Positions 52,619-63,339 are shown, numbered from the stretch's first letter. The stretch: 64,000 nucleotides of DNA from Phytoseiulus persimilis (GCA_037576195.1 CM075102.1:25168745-25232744), one strand, 5' to 3'. The notes: generated from the sequence alone by a model not told the origin. Program-made: numbers and translations.

Positions 52619-53492
52619 GCGGAGACTCTTATCGAGGAAAGACGAGCGAAGAGGGACCGCAAGTGTTTCAGCGGATGGTAGCCGGTTCAGAACTCCCGCT
52701 TCTGGCTACAAACTGCGACCCCATCTCGGCTCTTCCGATGTTTTCAGAGCACTTAACGGTATCTACGGAAGTGGTTAACCTGATGACCAAAAGTTCTGTC
52801 ATAGCGCTTCAGTGGGTTCCGCGGATGGTAGCGTTAGCATGGAACGTGGGATTTTCGTGTGAGTCCGTTTTCGCAGTCATGGGGAAAGCTTGAGAACGAA
52901 ACCCGTATGAGATTTCGCTATGAGGACATCGAGTCTGGCCCCGCTTGCGTTCTTAATCCGTGCGCCCCATACTTGTGTCCCTTCTCATCCGCAAATGTCG
53001 TGGGTGATTCAGTCAGAGCGAAGACATCGATTCCTCGTAAACTGTTTCGCCGAACCACAAATATTCAGAATTAAAACCGCGATGCTCCACAGCTGACGGC
53101 ACGTCCCATCATGCGAAACTGCAGTGTTCGACTCCAGAAAGATAAGAAGCTCGTTCAGGGGACAGCGGGAACTTCCGAGCTCTCCGAGGAGTGTGTTTCC
53201 CGCTAGCGCTGGTCTAGCAAAAGCTTCGGGCTTCCATCAAATGTTGAACACCCGATCTCTGCGCTCCCTCGACGCCGAGGGCCCAATTTACGCGAAATTA
53301 ATCCTGCACTACTCGTTTTCTCCGTCTGGCTGGCCGGCGGGCCAGCTCGCTTCCGCACTCCAGCGGCAGGGGACACGCGGGCAAGCGAGGCGATTGCCAG
53401 CCCTCCCGTTGCTTCAACGTCCTGCCTCTCCCTTCCGGATAGAGACACGGGGAAAACGAGGAAGGGTGAGTGCTGTTTATTTGCAGCGGGGA

Positions 53493-54065
53493 TGACACAC
53501 AAAAGAACAAAGGACAGCGGCTTGCACGCAGTTGTGTAATTATAAGAGAGTGGCCATTGAAACTCCGATGCAGCAGGGAAGGAAAGCCTCGAAAACACAG
53601 CTCGATGAGAACCCACCTCCCCACCCACCCTCATCAATCCAACCACCCACTTGTCCAGAGTCTGCAAGTTCGGTTGTCCGTCCATTCACTCCAGTGTGTC
53701 AGGGAAATCAGTGCCGGCACTTTCCCTCGGGGAAGGACAGTCAATCGCCGTCGGGCAAAGGCTCGTCAAAGTGGAGAGTGCGGAAAAACAAGGACGTGGT
53801 GGTAACAGGGGAAGCAGGCAGCGACGCCACCCACTCACGATCCGTTCATCTGGCGATTCAGCAGTTAGAGAGCGTGCGAGCAAGCAAGCGAGGACTGACC
53901 AGCCGCCCCGGGACCGAGGCTCTTGTGAAGGGGGTTCGGAGGAATGATTTCTACGATCTCGAGCGAAGAGGTTCACTCTTGACCCGAGCGAAAAGGAGCT
54001 CGATCGCTCGCGATAACAACGTATCCTGTTCGAGATCCGGTCGGTTGACTCGTGGCAGAGCGTGA
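53493..54065 (+). CDS. 190-codon hydrophilic plus-strand segment
   Basis: Open from after a TGA at about 53490 to TGA 54063-54065. Lys/Arg/Ser/Gly-rich: QQGRKASKTQLDENPPPHP, GKDSQSPSGKGSSKWRVRK, QQLESVRASKRGLTSRPGT, RNDFYDLERRGSLLTRAKR. The other two plus frames are also long here (53470-53805, 53651-53947), so exon boundaries may switch frames. A good acceptor TGCTGTTTATTTGCAG lies at 53485. Family not recognised. Confidence 0.45.
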
Positions 54066-54392
54066 TGCAAGTCACCTTGCCACCTCCAGCCCTGCGTTCA
54101 TTTTTTAGTCGAGGTGATAGCGCATCACAATCTGCCCTTGACTCGTCTGGGGAAAGCGAAACAGGCTCCGGATTGAGTGTGGAGAATACAGCGCTGCCAA
54201 CGCCCACGCCTTGGAAGACTCAGTAGACTCGTATTTGTCTGCATAAAGGAGCAACTCACCAACCGCGACACTCAAGCACAACAACAGTCTGACTCTCAAC
54301 ATTCGTTGGGCCCTCCCTGGGGCGCGATGTCTTGATTTATCCCTTCGACCAAGCGGCCGACCGCGGAAGACCCATGAAGAGATAGACACAGG

Positions 54393-54716
54393 GTGAGCGC
54401 GGAGCGCCGACGAAGGAAGGCACGGAAACAGGGAGCGGGTGAGCAAGCAGCGAAGCTACGTTGTCCTTATATAGCCGCATTTGTCATACGAGGCTATTTG
54501 AGCGACTCTGCGAGCAACTCCACTGCGTCGGCCGCGGAGGCACTGAAAGTGGTAGCAGCAAAAAAGAGGGAGAAAAAAACAAGGAGATATGGCGACAAAC
54601 GGACCTTGGCTGAGCCCAGCGGACTCGAACGAATCCCGGAAAATCTTGAAGGGCTTCAACGTGGAGTTCTGCAGGTCTTCGGAGATACAAACTTCTTGCC
54701 TGCTTATCCAACATAG
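54393..54716 (+). CDS. basic, Ala/Lys/Glu-rich plus-strand segment
   Basis: 107 codons open: SAERRRRKARKQGAGEQAA, AAEALKVVAAKKREKKTRR, SGLERIPENLEGLQRGVLQ, stop at 54714-54716. It adjoins the next frame (54719-55177), and an unseen short intron could join the two. A TATATAG motif at 54472 and an ATG at 54589 in another frame (MATNGPWLSPADSNESRKI) offer an alternative start for a gene beginning inside this segment. Confidence 0.45.
   Translation: MSAERRRRKARKQGAGEQAAKLRCPYIAAFVIRGYLSDSASNSTASAAEALKVVAAKKREKKTRRYGDKRTLAEPSGLERIPENLEGLQRGVLQVFGDTNFLPAYPT
54472..54478 (+). promoter_or_regulatory. possible TATA box
   Basis: TATATAG in CCTTATATAGCC, about 115 bases before the ATG at 54589. Speculative, because it lies inside an open coding-like frame. 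Confidence 0.2.
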
Positions 54717-54718
54717 AG

Positions 54719-55177
54719 TTGCTGGCCGTACACACTGAAAATTTGGAATTGATGATTGATGGCTTCGTTTCGTCAACTTATTCGACCTCACCGAAGAGCT
54801 CGAGAGATGATAGGGAAGCTCAACGACTCTTTGACTTCAACAGCAGTGCTTCTCACGATCAAGTCGCTCCTCTTTTCCAGTTAGGAATGGGCCAAGCCCC
54901 CATCCCTGGTTCAGCTTGTTGCAATAGGAGGAAAAGGATGATTTCGAAACGCAATAGGTCCTTTCAATTCCATTCGTTTTTCCTCGCCAGAGACCAAGAC
55001 TCGATTCGAGGCGTCGATCCCGTCACCCCCACACTCAAATCACCTCCTTTGGCGGAGTCCACTCGACCGCTCCCGTTGGCGATGAAAGTTTTGGCAGCGA
55101 TGAGTCAGCTCCACGAGGAAGAACGAGTGAGCTTGCTGAGCATCTTGGCTGCTTCTCAGCCTGTTCTGGAAAAATAA
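54719..55177 (+). CDS. 152-codon plus-strand terminal segment
   Basis: TENLELMIDGFVSSTYSTS, SPKSSRDDREAQRLFDFNS, ARDQDSIRGVDPVTPTLKS, then a helical-looking C-terminus KVLAAMSQLHEEERVSLLS to a stop at 55175-55177. Even, hydrophilic composition and an ordered C-terminus make it a strong coding candidate. No ATG starts it, so it should be a 3' exon. Family not recognised. Confidence 0.5.
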   Translation: MLAVHTENLELMIDGFVSSTYSTSPKSSRDDREAQRLFDFNSSASHDQVAPLFQLGMGQAPIPGSACCNRRKRMISKRNRSFQFHSFFLARDQDSIRGVDPVTPTLKSPPLAESTRPLPLAMKVLAAMSQLHEEERVSLLSILAASQPVLEK

Positions 55178-55402
55178 CTCGGGCTGCTCCGTTCAACCTG
55201 TTGAGAAAGCTGAAATGCGTGGACAAGATTTTCCCTCCGAGCCTCGACCACTTCCCGACCAGGAAGGGACTTCGAAAGCATGAACGAGCCACATAAATAA
55301 TGAGCGATCGACGGAATATCTCTGCGCCGGGGAACAGCCTGGTGGTGGAGAAATCAAGTTCATGTGATCGTGGAGCAATGCAGCAGAGCATGGGACAGAA
55401 CA

Positions 55403-55561
55403 ATGAACTTCTGTATGGACTCGATTTCCGAACCAAAACCGACCGTAGCCGATGATAGTACGAGAGCCATCCAACCGTTCTGTCTTGGCGATTCAGGACT
55501 GACACTCACATCGGTCCTGTCATCGTTGAACAAGCTCGAACCTTTACTTCCTATCATATGA
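55403..55561 (+). CDS. short plus-strand ATG frame
   Basis: MNFCMDSISEPKPTVADDS, then LTLTSVLSSLNKLEPLLPI. 52 residues with no splice support. Confidence 0.25.
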   Translation: MNFCMDSISEPKPTVADDSTRAIQPFCLGDSGLTLTSVLSSLNKLEPLLPII

Positions 55562-55599
55562 ACGACAACCGGACGCCGCTCCGTAGAGCCGTTATGTGG

Positions 55600-57150
55600 G
55601 ATTTCCCAGTCTCACCAATTTGTAACACCTCTATTGGAGAAAGAGCTAAGGTGGATCGTTTCCTGCGGAGTCGCTCGCCCTTGACCAGGAAATTCTGCCA
55701 CAACAGCATGTAACCATCGGAGGGTAATATATTTGGAGCCTGGAAGTTTCTATCATTTCACACCCTCCATGGTATGTATGGGCAGATGGATAATTCAGTG
55801 TTGGATTCACCGATGAATCAAGCATCGTTCATCGATTCGTCGATCCGCAGACCCGCATATCGAAGAATTGATCAATGGTGCTCTTTTTGTACGAGTCTGA
55901 TCAAGAGGAAAATGGCATTTCAGCAAGAAAATTGTCGAGATATCAGGATCTAGTCCTGGAAGAGATCGGAATAACAGCCGGCGTCACGCGACCAAGATTT
56001 TGCTGGAACTCAATGGTGCCGAATCATCGGCACGCCTCATTTCCAGGCATCCCCTTCGAGCTGACCTAATGATTTTGCGTCGTCAAGTCAGCTGAAAGTG
56101 CCGTTGCCGCGCGACTTGTCACGCGCATCGAGTGCGGGTTATAGTTTTTCAAGAATGCCATGCTCCGAACATCCAGCCGCCAGCGACGCTCTAATCAACG
56201 GCTTCACTGACTCTCCTCGGTCGCGGCGCCACCGTCAATCCCGGCCGGGATATTCGGTGCAAGATCTTGGGTTGATGCCGTCATCAACGGTTCTGAGCTG
56301 CATCTTCCTGTGGAATATGTCTCTCAACTGATAAGCCAATCCATCCCAACGGAGCTCAGGTTCACAACTTTAGTCGTGTTAACCAGGGAAGTTGACCTGA
56401 TCTGGATCACGATTGATGAGTGCTCAAGTGCACACTGTGTCACAAGAACTTGTGGCTTCCCGGGACCCGCGCGAAATGCTGCACCTCTCGTTTGGCCCTC
56501 ACAAAACTGCGTACTATGTATGGGAATATTTCAGCGGAAATCCATTTCTCGGCTTCAGGAACAAACGGCAATTTGTAGTAACCAGCGAGCGAATAACCGA
56601 GCGCCCTGAGCAACCAACCAGACCGAGGGCCGGGCAGGGAGGCAAAGAGGCCAGCAGGCACGGCGCACTGGCAGGAGTGGCAGCCAGTAGTGATCGACGA
56701 TGAGGGATCGGAGCAAGAGGCAACGGCGTCAAAACCACCGGCAGCTTGTCCATTATTGAATGGAAGGAACATGCTCAACGCAAGCTCTTACATTGGAGCC
56801 GAGCGCCATCCAGCTCCCTTTAATCTGTCGGCCTCCCGTGCTGTGTGTCCGTCTATCACTAATTCGGATAGTCTCGCGATCGTCTCCCGATCTTGGATGC
56901 TTGGCGTACGATGTCGGGCTCATTGCCCCATTTCATGAATCGTGGGAAAAATTCCAAGATTCCGTCGGGATCAAGTTTGGTGTCTCGTCCTCTGTCAACA
57001 GCACCTTGAACCCTGATTTTGGAGCGCCAGTGGTTGGGGTTGTTCGAACCCACCGTCACGATCGAACCTTCTGCTGGGGACAACATCAACGCGGCCATGC
57101 AAACGCCCAAGGAAGAAAAAATTCACTGAGCGGTTTAGAAGTAAAAATAT
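55600..57150. other. ambiguous coding-like fragments
   Basis: Protein-like pieces without firm splice sites: plus 55875-56069 (SDQEENGISARKLSRYQDL), plus 56310-56609, plus 56413-56703 (SFGPHKTAYYVWEYFSGNP), and 56760-57152 (plus) against 56859-57110 (minus). I could not order them into a model. Confidence 0.3.
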
Positions 57151-57158
57151 AAACAAAT

Positions 57159-57164
57159 TTTATT
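57159..57164 (-). terminator. AATAAA poly(A) signal overlapping a stop codon
   Basis: AATAAA on the minus strand shares bases with the TAA that ends 57160-57242. Confidence 0.35.
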
Positions 57165-57242
57165 TCTCGAGATTACCTTCGCACGATTCATTCCGTGGCT
57201 TTCCCCAATGTCTCTCCTTCCAATCTTCCATCGATTCGTTCA
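57160..57242 (-). CDS. candidate terminal exon
   Basis: Reads NESMEDWKERHWGKPRNES then CEGNLEK and TAA. Entering after two bases, it matches the phase left by 58102-58268. The acceptor (CGCCGTAAATGAG) lacks a pyrimidine tract, which is the weak point. Confidence 0.35.
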
Positions 57243-57833
57243 CTCATTTACGGCGTGAATTATTTCCACTTGGACATTTTTGTCTCAAAACTTACAATTC
57301 AGCTCGAGGTCAACCTCACCCCGCATTCACACCAAAGTTGCGTGACCTCGTTGCGTAGTTCTCGAGTCTGAGCCCTTCAGGTAGAAATTTTCCTCACTTT
57401 CCCATGAACGATTACGAGTTGACGACTAGCTTTTCCACATTCGATCGACAGCCACTCAGCCACTCGGGATTCAGGACAAACAGGAATATAGATGAGATGC
57501 TGCAGGACAGAGTCTCCATCTCCCGTTGTCGAATAGCATTCCGTTTAGAAAGGTTCCCTAACCACAAAATATATTTATATTATGTTTCAATGAAGTTGGA
57601 ACTGTGTCATCATCGATCATAGTGGACGACACATCGCCCGTGATGAGTCATTATTATTGCATATGGCGGCGATACGATGCCTTTGTTGAACCGTCGGAAA
57701 TCATTAAGGTTCCGATAACGTAGACATTCATCCGTGCCATTCTGATACTTTCTGTAGGGAATGAAAATCATTCAACTGAACAGATTTTTCTGCTCTGTTT
57801 ACGTGATCATTGTCGGAGTCACTTGAGTTCGAT

Positions 57834-58318
57834 TCTCGAGGCAGGCGAAATTCTCAGGTCGACTCAACGAGATCATTTTCGAATTAATTCAACGAAACTC
57901 TCCACGGGAAGAGGACGTTCATGAGAGAAACCATGCATCAGAGCGAGTAACCCAGATGTTTCTGATTTCCCAACTTCACAAGCCTATATACAACAGGAGC
58001 AAGACTTCAGGTTCTAACCTCAATCCAGAGCCGTCATCTGTTGGAATAACAGTCTTGACTACGTATACTTTCTTAGCAGTAATGTCTGAAATTCCACCCA
58101 CGTATGCACTTTTTCCCGTCTCCGTCGATGATGGACATGTTCTCGCAGTTGGAAGCTCCTTCCAATTCCTCAGGACGGTTGCGAAAGAAGAATTCCAGGA
58201 TTTGAAGCATCGGATCGTTCATGTAGTTGACGGCAACTTTGTCGAATACTTCCGGAGCCAATTCCGTTGGGATGCTTCAACACGATTCTCTTTCGTTGTT
58301 CGGGTTGTTCTCACTCTA
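57834..58318 (+). CDS. competing plus-strand exon
   Basis: About 160 open codons (RLNEIIFELIQRNSPREED, TVAKEEFQDLKHRIVHVVD) ending at a consensus donor A|GTAAGTATT. A fragment, GITVLTTYTFLAVMSEIPP, recalls the second membrane helix of Cys-loop receptors. It only aligns with gaps and no third helix follows, so I do not accept that identity. Confidence 0.3.
58102..58268 (-). CDS. candidate exon upstream of 57160-57242 (strand uncertain)
   Basis: PEVFDKVAVNYMNDPMLQI, LEFFFRNRPEELEGASNCE, then ENMSIIDGDGKKCI, ending at C|GTGGGT in phase 1. The plus strand here has a competing model: 57834-58318, then donor A|GTAAGT and acceptor GATTTACAG to 58374-58670. Strand is unresolved. Confidence 0.35.
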
Positions 58319-58373
58319 GTAAGTATTCGGAGCATCCGCAAGTGTGGTAACTATTTACAAGTTTGATTTACAG

Positions 58374-58670
58374 CTTTTCGGAGAAAACTTGCATAATGAT
58401 GAGAATAATAACATTGAAATCATGATGTTCTCCACCAAATCACCTCAAATTTCCGTGCACAGCACATTCTCAACGGAGAAGCCTCCATCCGATCTAAAAC
58501 GTTCTTCATACCCTCGCGTGTCACTGTGTTTGTTGCTCCGGAATATTTTTATTGCACTGACGATAGAAACACTCTCCCTCGTTTTTGGCGCTCACTCCTT
58601 CGTTCCCGAGTCATCCAGCAGCAGAAATTGGTTTCTAGATAATTGGACGCTAAAAATGCAGCCTTCATAA
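58374..58670 (+). CDS. second exon of the competing plus-strand model
   Basis: A 55-nt intron (GTAAGT...TTTGATTTACAG) joins 58318 to 58374 in phase 0 and changes frame, and both sides are open. Reads LFGENLHNDENNNIEIMMF, EKPPSDLKRSSYPRVSLCL, then a hydrophobic stretch and a stop at 58668-58670. Confidence 0.35.
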   Translation, partial: LFGENLHNDENNNIEIMMFSTKSPQISVHSTFSTEKPPSDLKRSSYPRVSLCLLLRNIFIALTIETLSLVFGAHSFVPESSSSRNWFLDNWTLKMQPS

Positions 58671-58679
58671 AAACTTTCG

Positions 58680-59660
58680 CTCCGGAGGTGGAAGGACAAC
58701 ACGGTACGAGGAGAAATAGGTACTGCTCGCGTCGCCTGAAAGACGTGAAAAACTCGAATTAGGGAGACGTTTGAGCAAACTCTTCAAGCGCCTCCATCTA
58801 CATTCGGACTACAGGGCGTTTTAAGAAACCGAATGTAGGTGGATGAGTTCCAGAGAGTCTGAACTGATTCCGGATGAAGGTGCCTCTCCTGCGAATCACC
58901 GGATGTTGGAAATATCGGGGACGATTATCTGGGGGTTTTCCGGTTAATCTTCATTTCAATCACGAATCAGATCCTCCAACGCGAATGATGAGAACGAGAA
59001 TCATCACAGCTCCTCATGGTGACAAACAGATCTCATTCCGGAGTCATTATCGGTGTGAACTTTTTCCCTCTTCCTGGTCGTCCATTGGGCTTGTGTTGCT
59101 CCAGAATTTCAAACGAAAACCCTCACTCATACTAGTACTCGAGCTAGACTGTACCATGAACTAATCCCGTTGCTGTTTTCTGCTCAGAAAACAACACGAA
59201 AAAAACTGAATCCTTGCAATAACGTGCAGGGGATATTCAGGGTTCGTTAATTTGGGCACCCCATGATGAGAATATCCGTTGCATCGAGTACGTATTGTGA
59301 TCATAGTCTCGCGAGAGCATGCTCAGAAACATTCTGCCATGACGCGCGGTGTGATTACACAGCCGCTATTCTGCACAGAAAGGGTGACCGCGACCCGTTT
59401 CGGAAAAAATAAGCGGCCCTGTTCTTTTGGCGTTCTTGCTGACCCCCTATCCGTCCTCTGCTCTCTTTCCTCCCATCTCCTTTTCATTTCCCACATCCCG
59501 TATAAGTAACCGGTTGCTTGTCACAAGACGACGGCGATGACGATAAAAACCCCGATGTGACGAGCCTCATTACTGGATTGCCGCTCGAGCAGCGGCTCCG
59601 TGTGGTGGCACGGCATGGACCCTTGTTCGCAACATTGTTTTTTCCGCTCGCTCGCTCGAT
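58680..59660. other. no confident gene
   Basis: A weak plus frame at 58874-59164. The rest is unassigned. Confidence 0.3.
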
Positions 59661-59667
59661 CGATCGT

Positions 59668-59732
59668 TCAACGAACAAGGCGAGTGGGATCCTCTCTTGT
59701 TTGCCTTGTTCTGCTGCTTTCCGGGCTACTGG
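59668..59732 (-). CDS. terminal exon of the acidic gene
   Basis: Acceptor GGCTTCCTTGAGCACGTCAG. It enters after two bases, completing the codon split at 59792, and reads SSPESSRTRQTREDPTRLV R, then TGA at 59668-59670. The 59-nt intron is a typical size for this window. Hydrophilic like its partner exon. Confidence 0.5.
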
Positions 59733-59791
59733 CTGACGTGCTCAAGGAAGCCTACCCGTTCACCACCCGTCCAAGAGAATACTGCACTCAC

Positions 59792-59910
59792 CTCTGCTGG
59801 TCGCATCGTCACTGGTTCCACTGTCGTGGTTCTGTTCGGCGCCATCGCATGAAGATTCCCCGTCGAACTTCGTCGTGCAATCCTCGTTATCAAAGTAGAA
59901 GTGGTCGTCC
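59792..59910 (-). CDS. strongly acidic internal exon with near-perfect splice sites
   Basis: Acceptor GACCGTTTTTGCGTTTCCAG and donor AGAG|GTGAGTGC bound 119 nt. The frame reads DDHFYFDNEDCTTKFDGES, SCDGAEQNHDSGTSDDATS: very rich in Asp, Glu and Ser with three Cys. It continues in phase into 59668-59732. The plus strand over it reads His/Arg/Trp-rich, as the reverse of acidic coding does. Likely a disordered acidic region. Upstream exons lie above 59910 and were not identified. No family. Confidence 0.6.
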
Positions 59911-60398
59911 CTGGAAACGCAAAAACGGTCCTCCGATGTCAACTATTTTTCATTCCGAGTTATGGTTTTTGAGCGGAAGCAATTTCCCCTCCTTATCCCC
60001 AAGAGCAACCGTTCACTGCAGAGACGCGATCCGTTAGGTGAGAGGCTTCGAAAACTTCGATGATATCCATGATCCCTGGTGAGCCCGAACTTCTCAGGCT
60101 CTTTTCGTATGTTTCCGCTGGGTTTTCACTGCGTTTCTATCGAAGGAAGTGTACCCCTCAGGTTGCCCCTCCCGATCAAATATATTCTCGCGCCAAATGC
60201 CTCCAAGTCCTAAAACCGAAAAGAATATTTTTTTCCTCTTCATTTCGGGAAAGGACAGTGGCGTGTCCGATACCTTCTCAGATGCCCGACTCTCGGATGT
60301 CTGAAAGTCGCCGTCTCCTACTCTTCACGCCTGACAGAGCGAAGCTTGTATCGTTCGATGAGAGCGTTGATCAAATCGGATGAACGTCATGTGATGAA

Positions 60399-60720
60399 TC
60401 ATATCTCGAAGACCACTGGAGGAGGGCACATCGCGGGGGAATTCGGAGGCCAGTCCGAGAAGCCGGACACCATCACAGATTCCCAGTTCCGGTTGTCAGC
60501 GTAGCATTTGCTCACGAACTTCATCAGTTCGTCATGATACCGACAAACGGGCCGGATGAAGCCCGAATTGACCTTCGAACGAACCCGAGAATTACGTTCC
60601 CCAAGTTCGACGGGATTCGAGAGGTCCGATTCATGGAAGACTGTCGCTCCGACGGGAAAGGAGTGGTGAGAGCGAGAGTCGGGCATCTAAGAGTTGGGCG
60701 AGTTATACGTGATACCTAAC
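60399..60720. other. both strands open, coding-like
   Basis: Minus 60399-60686 (YHDELMKFVSKCYADNRNW) and plus 60534-60719 (TNGPDEARIDLRTNPRITF, SDGKGVVRARVGHLRVGRV) are both protein-like. I cannot choose a strand. Confidence 0.3.
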
Positions 60721-60775
60721 CGCAAGGCCACTCCCAGCAGACGCGTCGTAGCTGCTGGGGGTTTTCTCGTCTCAG

Positions 60776-60890
60776 CTTTGAGCCAATGTATGCTTCTACG
60801 CGGGCTTCGAATGGCGACTCTTCGTTTAATAAATATTACAAACTTCGTGAAAACCGACGAGACCGAGGAGCAGCAACTACGAGACAATAA
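60776..60890 (+). CDS. candidate terminal exon
   Basis: Acceptor TGCTGGGGGTTTTCTCGTCTCAG. In one phase it reads FEPMYASTRASNGDSSFNK, YYKLRENRRDRGAATTRQ and stops at 60888-60890. In another phase it reads LRLINITNFVKTDETEEQQ and stops at 60895-60897. Both are hydrophilic and the incoming phase is unknown. Confidence 0.4.
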
Positions 60891-60893
60891 TTT

Positions 60894-62340
60894 ATGAGAA
60901 CAGGATCAGCAAGGAATATTGCACACGGTTACGAGGAGCAACCCGGACGAGCTTCTCTCGATGCCATTTCAGAGAGGTCGAAATTCCGCCTCATTCCACT
61001 AGAGTTTCAGGCGTCGGCCGCAACTCATTCAAATCCATTCGGTTCCCTTGCCTCACAAGTGATCCATGGAAGCGGTTTAAACTTCCGCGGGTGCTTGCAG
61101 GCGTCCTGGCCTATGGAAAAGACCAATGAGCATGAGGTTAAGCTTCGCGGAGTGAGGCGACCTTCCTTCTGATGGGATTATGCCAGGCGTACGGTGCCGA
61201 ACCACTTTTGCTCCGATTCCGCTTCGCGAGCGAACGCTGAATTTTTTGGGAGGTCCAAACCCGGTTTCCGGAATGCGCACTCGAGAAAACATGACGAGGA
61301 GACAATAACTGCCTCCGGAAGTTCCCACGGATACATTAATTGGTTGATTCTCAACCTTTCCTACAGGAAAGTAGGAGGAATAGGCTGTCTGCATGGAGCA
61401 CGACGGAACCATCACTCATTGAGGAACGTTGGCGTCGCTTCACGGTTAACAACGATGCAGATTCCGGAACACTACGAGCGATCAACGCGAAAATTGCGCG
61501 ACTGCTCTGCTGCGAGTTAATCGTCTCTGACAGGCTATCAGCGTACTGGGAGTCCAGTATCTCAACAGCCGGACTACTGGCTCCGTCTCTCATAAGTTGG
61601 AATTCGTTGGATTAGTGAGGCCTAACCTTCGATCATGAGCGGTTGTCTTCGGGACCGAGCTCATTAAACCGCTTGACGGCGTCAGGAACTGCTCTCTTCG
61701 GTATGAAAATGAGGTGGAAAATGTCGCAACGGCGATTTCCGTTCTAGTTGAGAGCTCTGAGAGCATTCCATCGGTTCCGAATTGCATAGGAAAGATGGAG
61801 CTTCAAGAATGATGACAGCGAGGAAGAGCGATTCTCGGTCGACATCTTTATGGTTATTTCTAGTTTTCATCCGCGTTTCGGGATGTCTTGAATTTTGTCG
61901 AAGGTGTTCATTGTCATCCCATGAATCACGAACGAGAACGACGAGTGTGTATGAATTGGCACCCTTCCGAAACGGAATCCACGATATGAATCCAGGAGGC
62001 CAGAAGCTAGTCTGCTCACTCGGTGTTTTGAGCGTCTGCTACGGCCGCCAAGGCGAGGCCTCCAAGTCTCACAGAAAGACGATAACCAGGCTTACGACGA
62101 TCACGGCGAGAGCAACTGCTACGACCGGGACAAAAAAGCAGAACGCGGTTGTGGCAGAGTGCCGAATGAAGGAGGCATAGCAAGTGAAGTTGGCTTGCCA
62201 GGCAGCCCACCCGCCCGTCTGTCTGCCGCTCGCAGGAGAAGAGTAGTTTTTAGGTGCTGCTATTAATGCCATATATCAAAAGTGAGGAAACACCGAGGGC
62301 AAGGGGGGCATTCGCGTTCGTTCGGCAGACTCGCCTTCCT
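60894..62340. other. unassigned, several weak frames
   Basis: Plus 60894-61172, 61194-61615 and 61782-62180 are open with mixed content. None has a good splice pair. Confidence 0.3.
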
Positions 62341-62351
62341 AGCTGGTTGCC

Positions 62352-62636
62352 TCACTGCTCATTCCACTGTTTGCTTTCGTGCCTACCCGGCCGCCCGCCT
62401 GGCAGCCCGAACGTTCGCTTGGCCGCGCGGTTGCCGCCTCCTCGCCCGCCCGCAGGGTAACAAGTCGTTCGACTAAAAACATTGCTCTGTTTTTCGCCTA
62501 GGACGTCTAGCTGGTTGGTCTGATTCAAGCCCAGAAGGGATTCCATGCGGAAAGGAGGGCTGGAGGGTTTCCACGGAGTGGAGGGGCCGGGGAGTCGGGA
62601 TGGGAACATCTGCGAGATAGGCGTCCGTATATATGA
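62352..62636 (-). CDS. Pro/Ser-rich exon with an eh1-like motif
   Basis: Acceptor CCGCTACTGTTCTGTGTTCACAG, then phase 0: SYIRTPISQMFPSRLPGPS, TPWKPSSPPFRMESLLGLN, QTNQLDVLGEKQSNVFSRT, after which the composition degrades (the exon may end near 62470). FRMESLLG resembles the short eh1-type repressor motif (F-x-[IVM]-x-x-[IL]-L) of some transcription factors. This is a weak motif match, not an identification. It may belong with the start exon at 63209-63332, but the phases do not join directly. Confidence 0.45.
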   Translation of the reverse strand, partial: SYIRTPISQMFPSRLPGPSTPWKPSSPPFRMESLLGLNQTNQLDVLGEKQSNVFSRTTCYPAGGRGGGNRAAKRTFGLPGGRPGRHESKQWNEQ

Positions 62637-62880
62637 CTGTGAACACAGAACAGTAGCGGGGGGCGGGGGAGGGCGTATGGGGCTGAGGATCGCCGGAGGG
62701 GCCCGGTAGGATTGGAGGTAGGGTGATGGAGAAAGGGAAGGAAAAGGGGAATAGACTGGGAACGGGTCGGCTCGAGAAATAGGTTCGTTCTTCTCATCTT
62801 GCGTGTGAGTTCGTATGTTTTTCCGTCTGCAGCCTGTTTTTCTCTTGCGTTATTTCCTTCTTGGCAACAGCTTGAAAAGA

Positions 62881-62996
62881 AACACTGGTCTGCCTACGAG
62901 GCGATCAAGCCGCTCGATCTCTCCGGCTTGCAAAAAAGGAAGGATTCGGAAAAGGCCCGGCCCTGTCCTCCTCGTTCTCCGTTCTGCCGGTATTAG
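62881..62996 (+). CDS. possible plus-strand exon
   Basis: Acceptor CGTTATTTCCTTCTTGGCAACAG is strong. The frame reads EKKHWSAYEAIKPLDLSGL, QKRKDSEKARPCPP, stop at 62994-62996. It lies antisense to the interval between two minus-strand exons. Confidence 0.3.
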
Positions 62997-63208
62997 GCCG
63001 GAGCAAATGCATCCATTCAAAGGAATTCCAATATCTACGTTGAGATATCTCTGCAGTTGTTTCTTCGCATGTTCCGTTGAGCTGTTGTGCCCCCTCTCCC
63101 GCTTCGTCGTGATCTCTTGCCGCCTTTCTCCGTTGGTTGGTGGGCTTTCTTGTGCGGCTCCGACAGAACGAGGCTTTCCTCCCGCTTGCTTTTAGCTCGA
63201 GCACTTAC

Positions 63209-63332
63209 ATTCGGGCTCGTGGCTCGAAGCGATCCGCGTCTCGCCATGAAGTCGACGCCATTGTGTGCGTTCGCAAATCCTTCTTAGGCATGTTGGGTGC
63301 CTCGTAGTCGAAGATCTCCATGGCGATGGGCT
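63209..63332 (-). CDS. start exon with strong splice sites
   Basis: Acceptor GTGTTCTCATGTTTACAG and donor CGAAT|GTAAGTGC bound 124 nt. Inside, ATG at 63319-63321 has an excellent start context (ATCGCCATGG), so this looks like the exon carrying the start codon after a 5' UTR intron. It reads MEIFDYEAPNMPKKDLRTH, TMASTSWRDADRFEPRAR and ends in phase 2. Good candidate for the start of the minus-strand gene that may include 62352-62636. Family unknown. Confidence 0.55.
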
Positions 63333-63339
63333 CTGTAAA

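Noticed and set aside
56310..56340. Paralogous exon shared with 58268 (both contain SIPTEL)
   Set aside because: The shared phrase does not extend at DNA level beyond about 12 bases.
58030..58110. Second membrane helix of a Cys-loop (nicotinic-type) receptor
   Set aside because: GITVL, FL, SEI and PPT match only if single-residue gaps are placed inside the helix. No first or third helix and no Cys-loop were found nearby, and the minus strand is equally open.
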